Source: Polyangiaceae bacterium
Lineage (GTDB): Bacteria > Myxococcota_A > Polyangia > Polyangiales > Polyangiaceae
Assembly: GCA_009781005.1 (NCBI GenBank)
Contig: WQYX01000033.1
Location: 1-40,931, forward strand
Direction: 5' to 3'
DNA length: 40,931 nt
The position numbers and the translations under genes are program-made. This document shows, one piece after another, positions 7,793 to 15,806 of this stretch; within the stretch, counting starts at the first letter, position 1, and every line of letters starts with the position of its first letter. Under the pieces are notes generated by a model that saw only the letters and a list, made by a program, of their open reading frames with translations, made no database searches and was not told the origin of the DNA.

Positions 7793-7848
7793 GAAACTTC
7801 AAGAAACTTCAAAGAAAATTGAAAGTAGTTGAATTTTCACGACATAAT
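7793..7848 (+). promoter_or_regulatory. Promoter of the mevalonate operon with overlapping repeats
   Basis: In the 158-bp divergent gap, two perfect tandem copies of GAAACTTCAA (7793-7812) are followed by TTGAAAGTAGTTGAA (7819-7833), whose TTGAA halves are complementary to the repeats. A sigma70-type promoter overlaps it: -35 TTGAAA (7819-7824), 18-bp spacer, -10 CATAAT (7843-7848), pointing to the synthase gene. A repressor or activator site here could control both idi2 and the operon; the regulator is unknown. A 12-codon open frame (7853-7888, starting ATGGCAGAGG) lies between promoter and first gene. Confidence 0.55.
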
Positions 7849-7902
7849 AAACATGGCAGAGGTTGACGAAGGCCCGAGCCGCTCGTAAGACACCCCCCTC
7901 GC

Positions 7903-9063
7903 ATGAACTCGAGCCTCCTCTCATGCGACGCAGACTATCGCTCCGCCTCGCGAGATCGCGAAGCGTTTTCCTTGCTGCTCGATGCCGTGCGAAGCGACGT
8001 CGACGCCGAGCTCGCGAGCTGGCTAAAGCCGCGCGTCTTGGCCGCCGCGCAGATCAGCGGCGACGTCTTCGCGGTCGCGAAGGCGATCGAGCGCCTCGCG
8101 CTTCGTGGCGGCAAGCGAATGCGCGCAGCGCTCATCGCAGCGGCCTACGCGTCGTGTTGCGAGGACGCGAGCGAACGTGCGCACGAAGACGCGGCCGAGG
8201 CGCGGTGGGCCGGAGCGCGTGCAGCCATGGTCGCGATCGAGCTATTACAGGTCTACTTCCTCATTCACGACGACTGGATGGATGACGATGACGTCCGGCG
8301 TGGCGGACCGGCGGTGCACGTCGTCCTGCGCGACAGGCTCGGTTCGAAACGCCTCGGCGACGCAGCCGCGATCCTCGCAGGAGATCTCGCGTGCGGCTAC
8401 GCGCAGGCGGCGCTGCTCGAGTGTGCGTTGCCGGCGGAGCGCGTCGTTCGTGCGGCGAGTGCGTTCGCGCAGATCCAACAGGAAGTCGTCGCGGGGCAGA
8501 TCGCCGAGATGCACTCGGCGTACGATCGCGATGCGTCGTCGACTTGGAGCAACCTTTCGGTTGCTCCAAGCGTCGAGACGATCCACGCGCTGAAGACCGC
8601 GAGCTACACGGTCGCGGGGCCGCTCACGATCGGTGCGTTGCTCGCGGGCGCCGACGACGCGCGCGTCGCGGGGCTTGCGTGCTTCGGTCGGCCGCTCGGC
8701 ATTGCGTTCCAGCTTCGCGACGATTTGCTCGGAGTCTTCGGCGATCCCGCCGCGACCGGCAAACCCGTTTGGAACGATCTTCGTCAGGGCAAGCGAACGG
8801 CGCTCGTCGCGGAGCTTCGCGGAGACGCGGCTGCCGAAGCGCAACTTGCGCGCGTGCTCGGCAACGCCGATGCATCGCACGCCGAACTCGAAGCGCTCGT
8901 TCGCACGATGGAGCAGAGTGGTGCGCGAAGTCGTGTCGAGGCACGCGTGGAGGATCTGCTTCTAGAAGCGCGTCGCGCACTCGAGACCATCCACCTCCCG
9001 TGGGCTCCGGGGCGTGCGTGGCTCTCGGGTGCGATTTGCGCTCTTGGGGAACGTTCGGCATGA
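7903..9063 (+). CDS. Polyprenyl synthetase, probable farnesyl diphosphate synthase
   Basis: Condenses IPP with allylic diphosphates. The 386-residue protein has G-G-K-R-M-R (IPP binding), the first Asp-rich motif D-D-W-M-D (Asp123, Asp124, Asp127) and the second F-Q-L-R-D-D-L-L-G-V-F-G-D. The first motif has no two-residue insertion, unlike typical bacterial FPP synthases, and is preceded by Tyr-Phe at positions -5 and -4. In the type I family, aromatic residues there limit the product to C15, so FPP is the likely product; GGPP cannot be excluded. The first ~30 residues have no family match, and ATG 7903 lacks a clear ribosome binding site, so the start is uncertain. It is the first gene of the operon and overlaps the next start by four bases (ATGA). 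Confidence 0.88.
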   Translation: MNSSLLSCDADYRSASRDREAFSLLLDAVRSDVDAELASWLKPRVLAAAQISGDVFAVAKAIERLALRGGKRMRAALIAAAYASCCEDASERAHEDAAEARWAGARAAMVAIELLQVYFLIHDDWMDDDDVRRGGPAVHVVLRDRLGSKRLGDAAAILAGDLACGYAQAALLECALPAERVVRAASAFAQIQQEVVAGQIAEMHSAYDRDASSTWSNLSVAPSVETIHALKTASYTVAGPLTIGALLAGADDARVAGLACFGRPLGIAFQLRDDLLGVFGDPAATGKPVWNDLRQGKRTALVAELRGDAAAEAQLARVLGNADASHAELEALVRTMEQSGARSRVEARVEDLLLEARRALETIHLPWAPGRAWLSGAICALGERSA

Positions 9064-10070
9064 CGTGCGGCACGGCTCACGGCAAAGTGATTCTTCTCGG
9101 CGAACACGCAGTCGTTTACGGCGTGCCCGCGCTCGCCGTGGGCATTGACCGTGGCGCATGGGCAGATGCGGCGGCAGCCGAAGGCAATGCATCCGTCAGC
9201 TCGCTGCACGTCCACGGCTGGAACATCACCGTGACGGACGACGTCGACGACGAGGGGCTGCCCCTCGCACGCGCGCTGCGCGACATTCTGCGCGCGACGC
9301 GCACGGCACAACGCACGAGTGGCATCTCGCCCGTCGGCCCGATGATGGTGCACGCCGGCGCGGATTTGCCCCCTGGCGGCGGTCTCGGCTGCTCGGCGGC
9401 GATCGGCGTTGCCATCGCGCGCGCTCTCGATCCGGCTGCGTCGGATGCAGCCATTACCGAGCGCGTCGATGCGTGGGAACGCGTGTTCCACGGCAACCCG
9501 TCGGGCATCGACATGGCGGTGTCCGTTCTCGGGGGGTGCATTCATTTCGAGCGCGCGCTGGCGGCGCACGAGTCGAGGCCGACCATCCGGCGCGTGCATC
9601 TCCCGCGACCCCTGCTCTTGTGCATCGGCCATAGCGGCATTGCGTCGAGCACCAAGACGATGGTCGAAGCCGTCGCGCGTCTGCGCGATTACCATCCGGG
9701 AGCCACGCAGAGAGCATTTGATGCAATCTGCACGTTCGTGGCCAGCGCGCGTCTCGCGCTCGAGGCGGGCGACGTCCGCGCGATCGGTACGCTGCTCGAT
9801 CGCAACCAGAGGATCCTCCGAGATCTCTCCGTTTCAACGCCGGACATCGAGCGAATGTGCGAAACGGCGCGGACTGCCGGAGCGTGCGGTGCGAAGCTCA
9901 CGGGCGCGGGCGGAGGCGGCTCGGTCGTCGCGATCGTCGAGGACGTCGCGCGCGGCGAAGCCGTTCTCGAGAATTGGAAGCGTGACGGCTTCGACGGTTT
10001 TCTGGCGCGCGTTGGTGCGAGCGCCGGCAAAGACGTGTCGCTGTCCGCGGTCGTGCAGGAGTCGGCATGA
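9060..10070 (+). CDS. mvk: Mevalonate kinase
   Basis: A GHMP-family kinase that phosphorylates mevalonate at C5. From ATG 9060 (336 residues) it has G-K-V-I-L-L-G-E-H-A-V-V-Y-G-V-P-A at the N-terminus, the ATP-binding P-P-G-G-G-L-G-C-S-A-A-I-G-V-A loop, the G-N-P-S-G-I-D-M catalytic Asp segment, and the C-terminal K-L-T-G-A-G-G-G-G-S GHMP motif. The G-E-H-A-V-V-Y-G signature separates mevalonate kinase from the phosphomevalonate kinase two genes downstream. Starts and stops overlap by four bases on both sides (ATGA), indicating translational coupling in one transcript. Nothing in the sequence suggests loss of activity. Confidence 0.93.
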   Translation: MTCGTAHGKVILLGEHAVVYGVPALAVGIDRGAWADAAAAEGNASVSSLHVHGWNITVTDDVDDEGLPLARALRDILRATRTAQRTSGISPVGPMMVHAGADLPPGGGLGCSAAIGVAIARALDPAASDAAITERVDAWERVFHGNPSGIDMAVSVLGGCIHFERALAAHESRPTIRRVHLPRPLLLCIGHSGIASSTKTMVEAVARLRDYHPGATQRAFDAICTFVASARLALEAGDVRAIGTLLDRNQRILRDLSVSTPDIERMCETARTAGACGAKLTGAGGGGSVVAIVEDVARGEAVLENWKRDGFDGFLARVGASAGKDVSLSAVVQESA

Positions 10071-11047
10071 AATCGGTCACGGTCGTGGCTCACCCGAACA
10101 TCGCGCTCGCGAAGTACTGGGGCAAGCGCGGAGGCGACGGCAACGTGCCTGCCGTGCCGAGCCTCTCCGTGACGCTTTCGGGAATGTCGACGACGACCAC
10201 GGTGACCTTCGACGACGGGTTGGCGGGCGACGAGCTCGTACTCAATGGCGCGATCGTCGGCGATCGTCCGCTCGCCCGCGTCACGGCGTTGCTCGACGTG
10301 GTTCGTCGCGAGGCGAACATCGGTGCGCACGCTCGCGTCGTGTCGAGGAACGATTTTCCGACGGCGAGCGGTCTCGCGTCGAGTGCGTCGGGGTTCGCGG
10401 CGCTGGCGCTTGCCGCTGTTCGCGCGGCTCATCTCGACTGGTCACGCCCGCGCGTCAGCGATCTCGCGCGCAGGAGTTCGGCGAGCGCGGCGCGCAGCTT
10501 GTTCGGCGGCTTCGTCGAACTCGACGGCGGCGAGGGTGCTCCCGGGCTCGCGCTGCCCGTTGCGGGTCCGGACGCGATCGATCTTCGTGTGCTCGTTTGC
10601 GTGGCAACCGAAGACGCAAAGCTGATCTCGTCCACCGAGGGCATGCGGGTGACCCAAGAGACGAGCCCGTACTATGCCGCGTGGCTCACCGAAGGTCCGC
10701 TCCTCTGCGCGAGGATCCGCGACGGCGTGCTCGCGGGTGATTTTCGTGCGGTTGGCGAGTGCGCCGAGAGGAGCGCGCTCGCGATGCACGCTTGTGCCAT
10801 GGCAGCCGGCGTCGTCTATGTTTCTGGGACGACGCTCGCTGCACTCGCGGAAGTGCGGGCGATGCGCGCTCTCGGAATCGACGCGTACGCCACCATCGAC
10901 GCCGGCCCGCATCTCAAGTGCCTCGTGACTTCGCAATCGATGCATGATGCAAAGACGCGGCTCGCGCGCGTGCCGGGTGTGGTTCGCATCCTCGAGACGT
11001 CGCCGGGTCCAGGTGCGCGCGTGCTCGAAGAGGGCACGGACCGATGA
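10067..11047 (+). CDS. mvaD: Diphosphomevalonate decarboxylase
   Basis: Catalyses ATP-dependent decarboxylation of 5-diphosphomevalonate to IPP. The 326-residue protein has the diagnostic H-P-N-I-A-L-A-K-Y-W-G-K-R at residues 6-18, the substrate segment V-P-S-L-S-V-T-L, the N-D-F-P-T-A-S-G-L-A-S-S-A-S-G-F-A-A loop that defines this family among GHMP enzymes, and the C-terminal T-I-D-A-G-P-H segment carrying the catalytic Asp. Length is normal for bacterial enzymes. Start and stop overlap both neighbours by four bases. With mevalonate kinase and phosphomevalonate kinase it makes up the classical (not archaeal) lower mevalonate pathway. Confidence 0.95.
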   Translation: MKSVTVVAHPNIALAKYWGKRGGDGNVPAVPSLSVTLSGMSTTTTVTFDDGLAGDELVLNGAIVGDRPLARVTALLDVVRREANIGAHARVVSRNDFPTASGLASSASGFAALALAAVRAAHLDWSRPRVSDLARRSSASAARSLFGGFVELDGGEGAPGLALPVAGPDAIDLRVLVCVATEDAKLISSTEGMRVTQETSPYYAAWLTEGPLLCARIRDGVLAGDFRAVGECAERSALAMHACAMAAGVVYVSGTTLAALAEVRAMRALGIDAYATIDAGPHLKCLVTSQSMHDAKTRLARVPGVVRILETSPGPGARVLEEGTDR

Positions 11048-11967
11048 AGGTGTTTGCGCCCGGCAAACTCGTGCTCACGGGCGCGTACGCCGTGCTCGAA
11101 GGCGCGCCGGCCATCGTCGTTGCGACCAGCCGCGGCGCCGTGGCCGATACTGCTTTTTGTACCGCAACTCCCACGCCCGAAGTTCGCGCAGCCATTGGCG
11201 ATGCGCCTGCGCCCGCGCCAGCGATGGATGCCTCGGCGCTCTTCGATGGCGATCGAAAGCTCGGACTCGGCGCGAGTGCGGCCATCCTCGTTGCGTCGCT
11301 CGGGGCCATTGCGGTGCGCGAGGGCGCGCAGGATTTGTCGGACGCAAAATTTCGTGACGTGCTCTTCGCTCGCGCGCGCGGCGCCCACGCGGCTGTGCAG
11401 CGCGGAGGAAGCGGCGTCGACGTTGCTGCGAGCGTCTTCGGCGGCACGCTTCGCTACGTCATGGGCGCACGTCCCGAGCGCGTGGTGCTGCCGCCCGGCA
11501 TCCAGCTTGCGGTGTTCGCTTGCCCGAAGAGCGCGCGCACGACCGATCTGCGCGCTCGCGTCGATGCGCTCGCATCGTCGGATCCGGCTACGCATCGCGC
11601 GCATCTCGGGGATCTTGCACGTATTGCCCGCGCAGCGGCGGACGCCGTTTCCGAGGGCGATCGCGCCGCGTTCATCGCAAGGGTAGCGGACGCGGCGCGA
11701 AGCCTCGCGCGTCTCGGTGAAGCTTCGGGCGCACCCATCGTGCCTCCGGGGCTCGATGCGCTTTCGGACCTTGCCGTGGAAGAGGGCGGTGCGTTCTGCG
11801 TGTCCGGTGCGGGTGGAGGGGACGTTGCTTTTTTCGTCTCCGGCACGCGCCCGTCGCCCACGTTTGTCGAGCGCGCCGCGGCGCTCGGTCTTGCCGTACT
11901 GGACGTAACTCTGGATGAGAAAGGAGTGAGGGCATTGCCCGCGATCGCGGTCGCGCCGGACGCCTGA
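11044..11967 (+). CDS. Phosphomevalonate kinase (GHMP family)
   Basis: A GHMP kinase of 307 residues: F-A-P-G-K-L-V-L-T-G-A-Y-A-V-L-E-G-A-P-A at the N-terminus, L-G-L-G-A-S-A-A-I-L-V-A-S for ATP, G-G-S-G-V-D-V-A-A-S-V-F-G-G (catalytic Asp), and V-S-G-A-G-G-G-D at the C-terminus. The G-A-Y-A-V-L-E-G N-terminus is typical of phosphomevalonate kinases, and its position between mvaD and the reductase gene leaves this as the only unfilled pathway step. It is somewhat shorter than many family members (around 330-360), mainly in the region after residue 50. It overlaps mvaD by four bases. Confidence 0.88.
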   Translation: MKVFAPGKLVLTGAYAVLEGAPAIVVATSRGAVADTAFCTATPTPEVRAAIGDAPAPAPAMDASALFDGDRKLGLGASAAILVASLGAIAVREGAQDLSDAKFRDVLFARARGAHAAVQRGGSGVDVAASVFGGTLRYVMGARPERVVLPPGIQLAVFACPKSARTTDLRARVDALASSDPATHRAHLGDLARIARAAADAVSEGDRAAFIARVADAARSLARLGEASGAPIVPPGLDALSDLAVEEGGAFCVSGAGGGDVAFFVSGTRPSPTFVERAAALGLAVLDVTLDEKGVRALPAIAVAPDA

Positions 11968-11973
11968 ACGCGG

Positions 11974-13299
11974 ATGACCAAGCGCACTTCGCAGCTTCCT
12001 GGCTTCTACAAGATGACGATCGACGATCGACGCAATCTCGTCGGCGAGGCCACCGGCGTCGACGCCGCGGAGATCGCCCACGCGCTCGCCGCAGGAGGAC
12101 TCGCGGCTGCGACGGCCGACAAGTTCGTCGAGAACGTGCTCGGCGTCTACGCGCTTCCTTATGGCGTGACGCTCAACGTCTGCGTCAACGGCCAAGATTT
12201 CGTCGTGCCGATGGTCGTCGAGGAGCCCAGCGTCGTCGCGGCTGCGTCGAGCGCCGCGAAGATGGTGCGCGCCGGCGGTGGGTTTCATGCCGAGGTCGAT
12301 CCGCCGCTCATGATCAGCCAGGTGCAGATTACACACGTCAAGGACGCCGCGGCTGCCACCTCACGCATCCTCGATGCGAAAGCGGAGATCCTCGCGAAGG
12401 CGAATCGCGCCGTGCCGGGCCTCGTTGCGCGCGGCGGCGGCACGCGCGATCTCGAGGTGCGCACGCTCGGCTCGCCGATCGACGAGATGATCGTCGTGCA
12501 CGTCATCGTCGACTGTCGTGACGCGATGGGTGCAAACCTCATTAACACGATTGCCGAGGGCGTCGCCGATCGCCTCGCCGAGCTCGCCGCCGGCAACGTG
12601 GGTCTGCGCATCCTGTCGAACCTTTGCGACAGGCGCTGCGTGCGCGTGGGTTGCCGCGTTCCCGCCAAGGTTCTCGCCACCGAGCACATGGACGGTCATG
12701 CGGTCATCGACGGCATCGTCAACGCATCGCGCTTCGCCGAACTCGATCCGTATCGCGCTGCAACGCACAACAAAGGGATCATGAATGGCATCGACGCGGT
12801 CGTCATTGCCACGGGCAACGACTGGCGCGCCGTTGAAGCCGGCGCGCACGCGTTCGCTGCACAGTCGGGGCGCTACGCACCGCTGTCCATCTGGCGTCGC
12901 GACGGCGACGTGCTCGTCGGAAGTCTCGAGCTGCCGCTCGCGCTCGGCACGGTGGGCGGTACGCTTCGCGTTCACCCGAGCGCTCGCCTCTCTCTCGAGA
13001 TGATGGGCATCGCGGAAGCGGGCGACCTCGCTGCCGTTGCCGCGTCGGTGGGACTCGCGTCGAACCTTGCCGCCGTGCGTGCGCTCGCGACCGACGGAAT
13101 CCAGCGCGGGCACATGGCGCTGCATGCGCGTGCCGTGGCCGTTGCGGCCGGTGCAGTCGGGCGCGACGTCGAGCGCGTGGCTGCGATGATCGTCGAGGCG
13201 CGCGACATCACCGTGCAGGCGGCACGCCGTGCTCTCGACGTGTTGCGAAGTGATCGACCTCTGGATCAACAGGGCGAAGGAGCCACCGCGGACGCTTGA
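11974..13299 (+). CDS. mvaA: Class II hydroxymethylglutaryl-CoA reductase
   Basis: Reduces HMG-CoA to mevalonate, the committed step. The 441-residue soluble protein shows class II features: E-N-V-L-G-V-Y-A-L-P-Y-G-V-T-L-N near residue 50, V-V-E-E-P-S-V-V-A-A-A-S with the catalytic Glu, D-A-M-G-A-N-L-I-N-T, N-K-G-I-M-N-G-I-D-A-V with the catalytic Lys, and T-G-N-D-W-R-A-V-E-A-G-A-H. The class is often labelled degradative after Pseudomonas mevalonii, but the operon makes a biosynthetic role clear. It starts six bases after the phosphomevalonate kinase gene. HMG-CoA synthase, needed for the preceding step, is not in the window. Repeat B2 starts one base after the TGA stop and probably ends the transcript. 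Confidence 0.95.
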   Translation: MTKRTSQLPGFYKMTIDDRRNLVGEATGVDAAEIAHALAAGGLAAATADKFVENVLGVYALPYGVTLNVCVNGQDFVVPMVVEEPSVVAAASSAAKMVRAGGGFHAEVDPPLMISQVQITHVKDAAAATSRILDAKAEILAKANRAVPGLVARGGGTRDLEVRTLGSPIDEMIVVHVIVDCRDAMGANLINTIAEGVADRLAELAAGNVGLRILSNLCDRRCVRVGCRVPAKVLATEHMDGHAVIDGIVNASRFAELDPYRAATHNKGIMNGIDAVVIATGNDWRAVEAGAHAFAAQSGRYAPLSIWRRDGDVLVGSLELPLALGTVGGTLRVHPSARLSLEMMGIAEAGDLAAVAASVGLASNLAAVRALATDGIQRGHMALHARAVAVAAGAVGRDVERVAAMIVEARDITVQAARRALDVLRSDRPLDQQGEGATADA

Positions 13300-13300
13300 C

Positions 13301-13423
13301 GACCGCTTTCGATTTGCCGCGATCTCATCGTTGGGGCCTGCGGTGCGGTCCTCAAAGCCACACAAGGCTGTTCCGGTCCGCTCCTCGGCCCCGCCTCGAC
13401 CTCGCGTCAACTTGAAAGCGGTC
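13301..13423. repeat. Intergenic hairpin repeat, family B (copy B2, inverted relative to B1)
   Basis: A 123-bp element with termini GACCGCTTTC (13301-13310) and GAAAGCGGTC (13414-13423), reverse-oriented relative to B1, B3 and B4. It begins one base after the HMG-CoA reductase stop codon. Together with B1 it brackets the whole mevalonate block. Confidence 0.92.
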
Positions 13424-13461
13424 CAATGAACGTCTGGTGACGCTGACGAAGTTGGCGTAGC

Positions 13462-14523
13462 GTGCGCCGGGTGATGCGTTCAAGGGATCCCCATAGTGAT
13501 CTCGCGGGCGTTTTGCACGATGTCTCCAACACGCTCACCGTTCTTCTCGGGTGGGTGGGAGAGGCTCGCGCGCCCGGAGCTTCGGGAGAGGCCGTTGCAC
13601 GTGCACTCGGCGTCATCGAACAGCGCGCGCGCATCGCTAGAGATCTCGTTCGACACGCGATTGGTGCCCCACACGTCGACGGTGCGCGAGCGCTTGGCGC
13701 GGTGATCGAAGAGGTCACGAACGCCCTGAGTGTCGAGGCCGCGCGCAAAGGAACGCGCCTCATCGTGGCTGGCGAAGCAGCAGCGATGGTGGACGGCGCA
13801 CTCGATCTTGCGCAGATCTTGACGAACCTGATCTTGAACGCGATCGCTCACGCACCGCGCGACACGGTCATCGAGATCAAGACCGCCCTGGAGGACGAGC
13901 GCTGCGCGATCGTCGTTTCGGACGAGGGCCAGGGTGTATCGCCGGAACGGCGTCACTCGATCTTCCTTGGTGATTCGTCTCGCCCCGGCGGAGCCGGCAT
14001 AGGCCTTCGCCATTCGCGCGCGCTCGCGCGGAGCTACCGCGGCGACGTCGATCTCGTCGTTGAAGACGGCGCACGAAAAGGCGCGGCCTTCCGTGTCTTC
14101 TGGCCACGTGCCGACGTCGTCCCGGAGTCGATCGCGTCAGCGCCGCGTGGCCGCGATCTCGATGGCCTGCGCGTGCTCCTCCTCGAGGACGACGTGGCGG
14201 TGACGCGGCTGCTCGATGCCGCCCTCGAAGCGCGCGGCGCATCGGTTGCGATCGCGTCGACCGCCGAGGAGCTCTCGGCGTCACTCGCGAACGCCGTTTA
14301 CGACGCGGTGCTGGTCGATCTTTCACCCATTGCCGAAAACCCCGATCGTGCGCTCGCAAACGTTCGCGCAAGGCTTCCTCACGCGAAGATTCTACTCATC
14401 ACCGGCAACGCGGATGCGGTCCCCTCCGCGTTTGCGGATCACGACGTTGAACTTGTCCGCAAGCCGTTCGAGGTTGGCGAAGTCATTCGCGCCCTCCGTG
14501 TTGGCTGCGCGAAGCCTTCTTGA
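13462..14523 (+). CDS. Hybrid histidine kinase with C-terminal receiver, no sensor domain
   Basis: A cytoplasmic 353-residue kinase without transmembrane or sensor domains. The DHp helix is at the very N-terminus (L-H-D-V-S-N-T-L-T-V-L, His19). The ATPase domain has the N box Q-I-L-T-N-L-I-L-N-A, G1 D-E-G-Q-G-V and G2 G-G-A-G-I-G-L. From about residue 232 there is a receiver with L-E-D-D, phospho-acceptor Asp in V-L-V-D-L-S-P, the Thr of L-I-T-G-N and the Lys of V-R-K-P-F. All catalytic residues are present. Input is probably through a partner protein. GTG 13462 is followed closely by alternative in-frame starts at 13471 and 13474. It lies between repeat B2 and tRNA-Leu. Confidence 0.88.
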   Translation: MRRVMRSRDPHSDLAGVLHDVSNTLTVLLGWVGEARAPGASGEAVARALGVIEQRARIARDLVRHAIGAPHVDGARALGAVIEEVTNALSVEAARKGTRLIVAGEAAAMVDGALDLAQILTNLILNAIAHAPRDTVIEIKTALEDERCAIVVSDEGQGVSPERRHSIFLGDSSRPGGAGIGLRHSRALARSYRGDVDLVVEDGARKGAAFRVFWPRADVVPESIASAPRGRDLDGLRVLLLEDDVAVTRLLDAALEARGASVAIASTAEELSASLANAVYDAVLVDLSPIAENPDRALANVRARLPHAKILLITGNADAVPSAFADHDVELVRKPFEVGEVIRALRVGCAKPS

Positions 14524-14560
14524 CGAAGCAATGGAGGCATATTATCTCGGCCTCCCCATC

Positions 14561-14642
14561 GCGAGGGTGGCGGAATTGGCAGACGCACTAGCTTGAGGTG
14601 CTAGCGGGTAACACCGTGCGGGTTCAAGTCCCGCCCTTCGCA
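14561..14642 (+). tRNA. tRNA-Leu (anticodon GAG)
   Basis: The cloverleaf can be drawn by hand: acceptor GCGAGGG pairs with CCTTCGC (one G-U), the anticodon stem CTAGC/GCTAG encloses loop TTGAGGT with anticodon GAG, there is a long variable arm as in tRNA-Leu, and the T arm is GCGGG-TTCAAGT-CCCGC. The discriminator is A and CCA is not encoded. A TATTAT box at 14540-14545 is a plausible -10. The 3' half serves as the attachment site for integrative elements. Confidence 0.95.
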
Positions 14643-14644
14643 CT
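14592..14644 (+). other. attL: attachment site in the 3' half of tRNA-Leu
   Basis: These 53 bases, from the anticodon loop to two bases past the tRNA end, recur at 21962-22014 with one mismatch (C14614 versus T). The tRNA copy stays complete, as expected when an element integrates and restores the gene. Confidence 0.93.
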
Positions 14645-14654
14645 TTGCCTGTAA

Positions 14655-15806
14655 TTACGATGACTTAGGTCGCTTGGAGCGACGGGATGAAGAAGAGCTT
14701 TTCCGGGTCGTGCCCCCCGAAGTGCCCCCCAAAAGTCGCTTTGGCCGGACTTGCGCCATCACCTCTAACGCGCGCACGGCGGCTTCCTCACCCGTCTGCA
14801 CGTAGAGCGCGGTGGTGCTGACGTGTTTGTGCCCGACCATGTGAGCAATCCCGGCGAGAGGGGCGCCGCTGTTGGCACCGATGCTGATGCGCGAGTGCTT
14901 GAAGTCATATGGGCTGGTGTTGAGGCTCAACCCGGCGGCAACAACCGCCGCTTTGAGGTAGTCCCGCAGGCTGCCCTTGGCGACCTGGAACAGTTTCCCG
15001 GGCCCGGAGGGGCACACGCGGTCAAGAGCTTCCCGCGCCGCTGGGCTAAGGGGCACGTGCCGCTCAAAGCCTTCCTTGTCGATTTCACGCGAGATGAAGA
15101 GGCGGTCCGAGCCCTTCGTGTAGTGCAGCGGGGTTTCAAGTTTCAGCACCGTGATGGGACGCAACCCCGTCTCCCACAGGACCACGAAGAGCGGCCTGAC
15201 AAAAGCTCTCGTGCGCGGCGCTCGCTCTGGCATCGCCAACAAAATTCGCTTCGCGTCAGCCGGTTCGATGATGGTGGCTTTCCGCTTCCGCGCGTTCTTC
15301 GCTCGCGTTCCTGTGGGACCATGCTTCGGTAGGCTTGGGACAGGGACCAAGTCTGAGCCGTGCTCACGGCACCATTCGACGAACCTCCGGAGTGCAGAGA
15401 GTTCCTTACGAACGGTGGAGCGACTGGCTTTCTGAAGACGCTCGCGCCCGTACTCACGGTACATCGGTAACGTGAAGTGCTCGAAGGAGCCGAAGAACGG
15501 CAGCAAGTGCGTCTTGAAGTACAGCGTGACGATACCGGTCCACTCCTTCGAGTTCTCCAACTCGAAGTCCGCCAAAAATTCAGCGACCCCGGTCGCCAAG
15601 TCGACGGACAGCGGTCTGTAGTGACGCCGCCCAGAGACTACGTCCGAGTAGATGCGCGCGGCTTCTTCAGCAGCTTCTCGCGGATCTGTGCGACCCGTTG
15701 ATTTTTCGATGCGGCGGCCTCCATGTCGGAAGCGTACGAGATACGTCTGACGACCATTTCCTTTGGGGAGACGGAGAGTCCATCCGCCTTGCGTTCTCGT
15801 GCCCAT
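14655..15806 (-). CDS. Tyrosine recombinase/integrase of the tRNA-Leu element
   Basis: A 383-residue site-specific recombinase that would catalyse integration at the adjacent tRNA-Leu. The N-terminal arm-binding-type domain (W-T-L-R-L ... Y-L-V-R-F-R-H-G-G-R-R-I) is followed by a core-binding domain and a catalytic domain with Arg216 (E-T-G-L-R-P), His326 (V-G-H-K-H-V-S-T-T) and nucleophile Tyr335 (A-L-Y-V). In box II, normally H-x-x-R, the aligned residues are Tyr300 and Lys303 (Y-D-F-K-H-S-R). Tyr for His occurs in related integrases, but Lys for Arg is unusual and may lower activity; Arg306 could compensate. The gene ends ten bases from attL. Its 5' end overlaps the HTH gene by 169 bp. Confidence 0.9.
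   Translation of the reverse strand: MGTRTQGGWTLRLPKGNGRQTYLVRFRHGGRRIEKSTGRTDPREAAEEAARIYSDVVSGRRHYRPLSVDLATGVAEFLADFELENSKEWTGIVTLYFKTHLLPFFGSFEHFTLPMYREYGRERLQKASRSTVRKELSALRRFVEWCREHGSDLVPVPSLPKHGPTGTRAKNARKRKATIIEPADAKRILLAMPERAPRTRAFVRPLFVVLWETGLRPITVLKLETPLHYTKGSDRLFISREIDKEGFERHVPLSPAAREALDRVCPSGPGKLFQVAKGSLRDYLKAAVVAAGLSLNTSPYDFKHSRISIGANSGAPLAGIAHMVGHKHVSTTALYVQTGEEAAVRALEVMAQVRPKRLLGGTSGGTTRKSSSSSRRSKRPKSS
14710..14730 (+). repeat. Candidate integrase arm-type sites (left pair)
   Basis: Two direct copies of GTGCCCCCC, at 14710-14718 and 14722-14730, about 66 bp inside attL. An identical pair lies just inside attR. They are within the integrase coding sequence (Gly-Gly-Thr codons on the minus strand), so coding bias could contribute. 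Confidence 0.4.

Noticed and set aside
7853..7888. 12-codon leader peptide before the farnesyl diphosphate synthase gene
   Set aside because: No run of regulatory codons and no attenuator hairpin; mentioned only as part of the promoter region.
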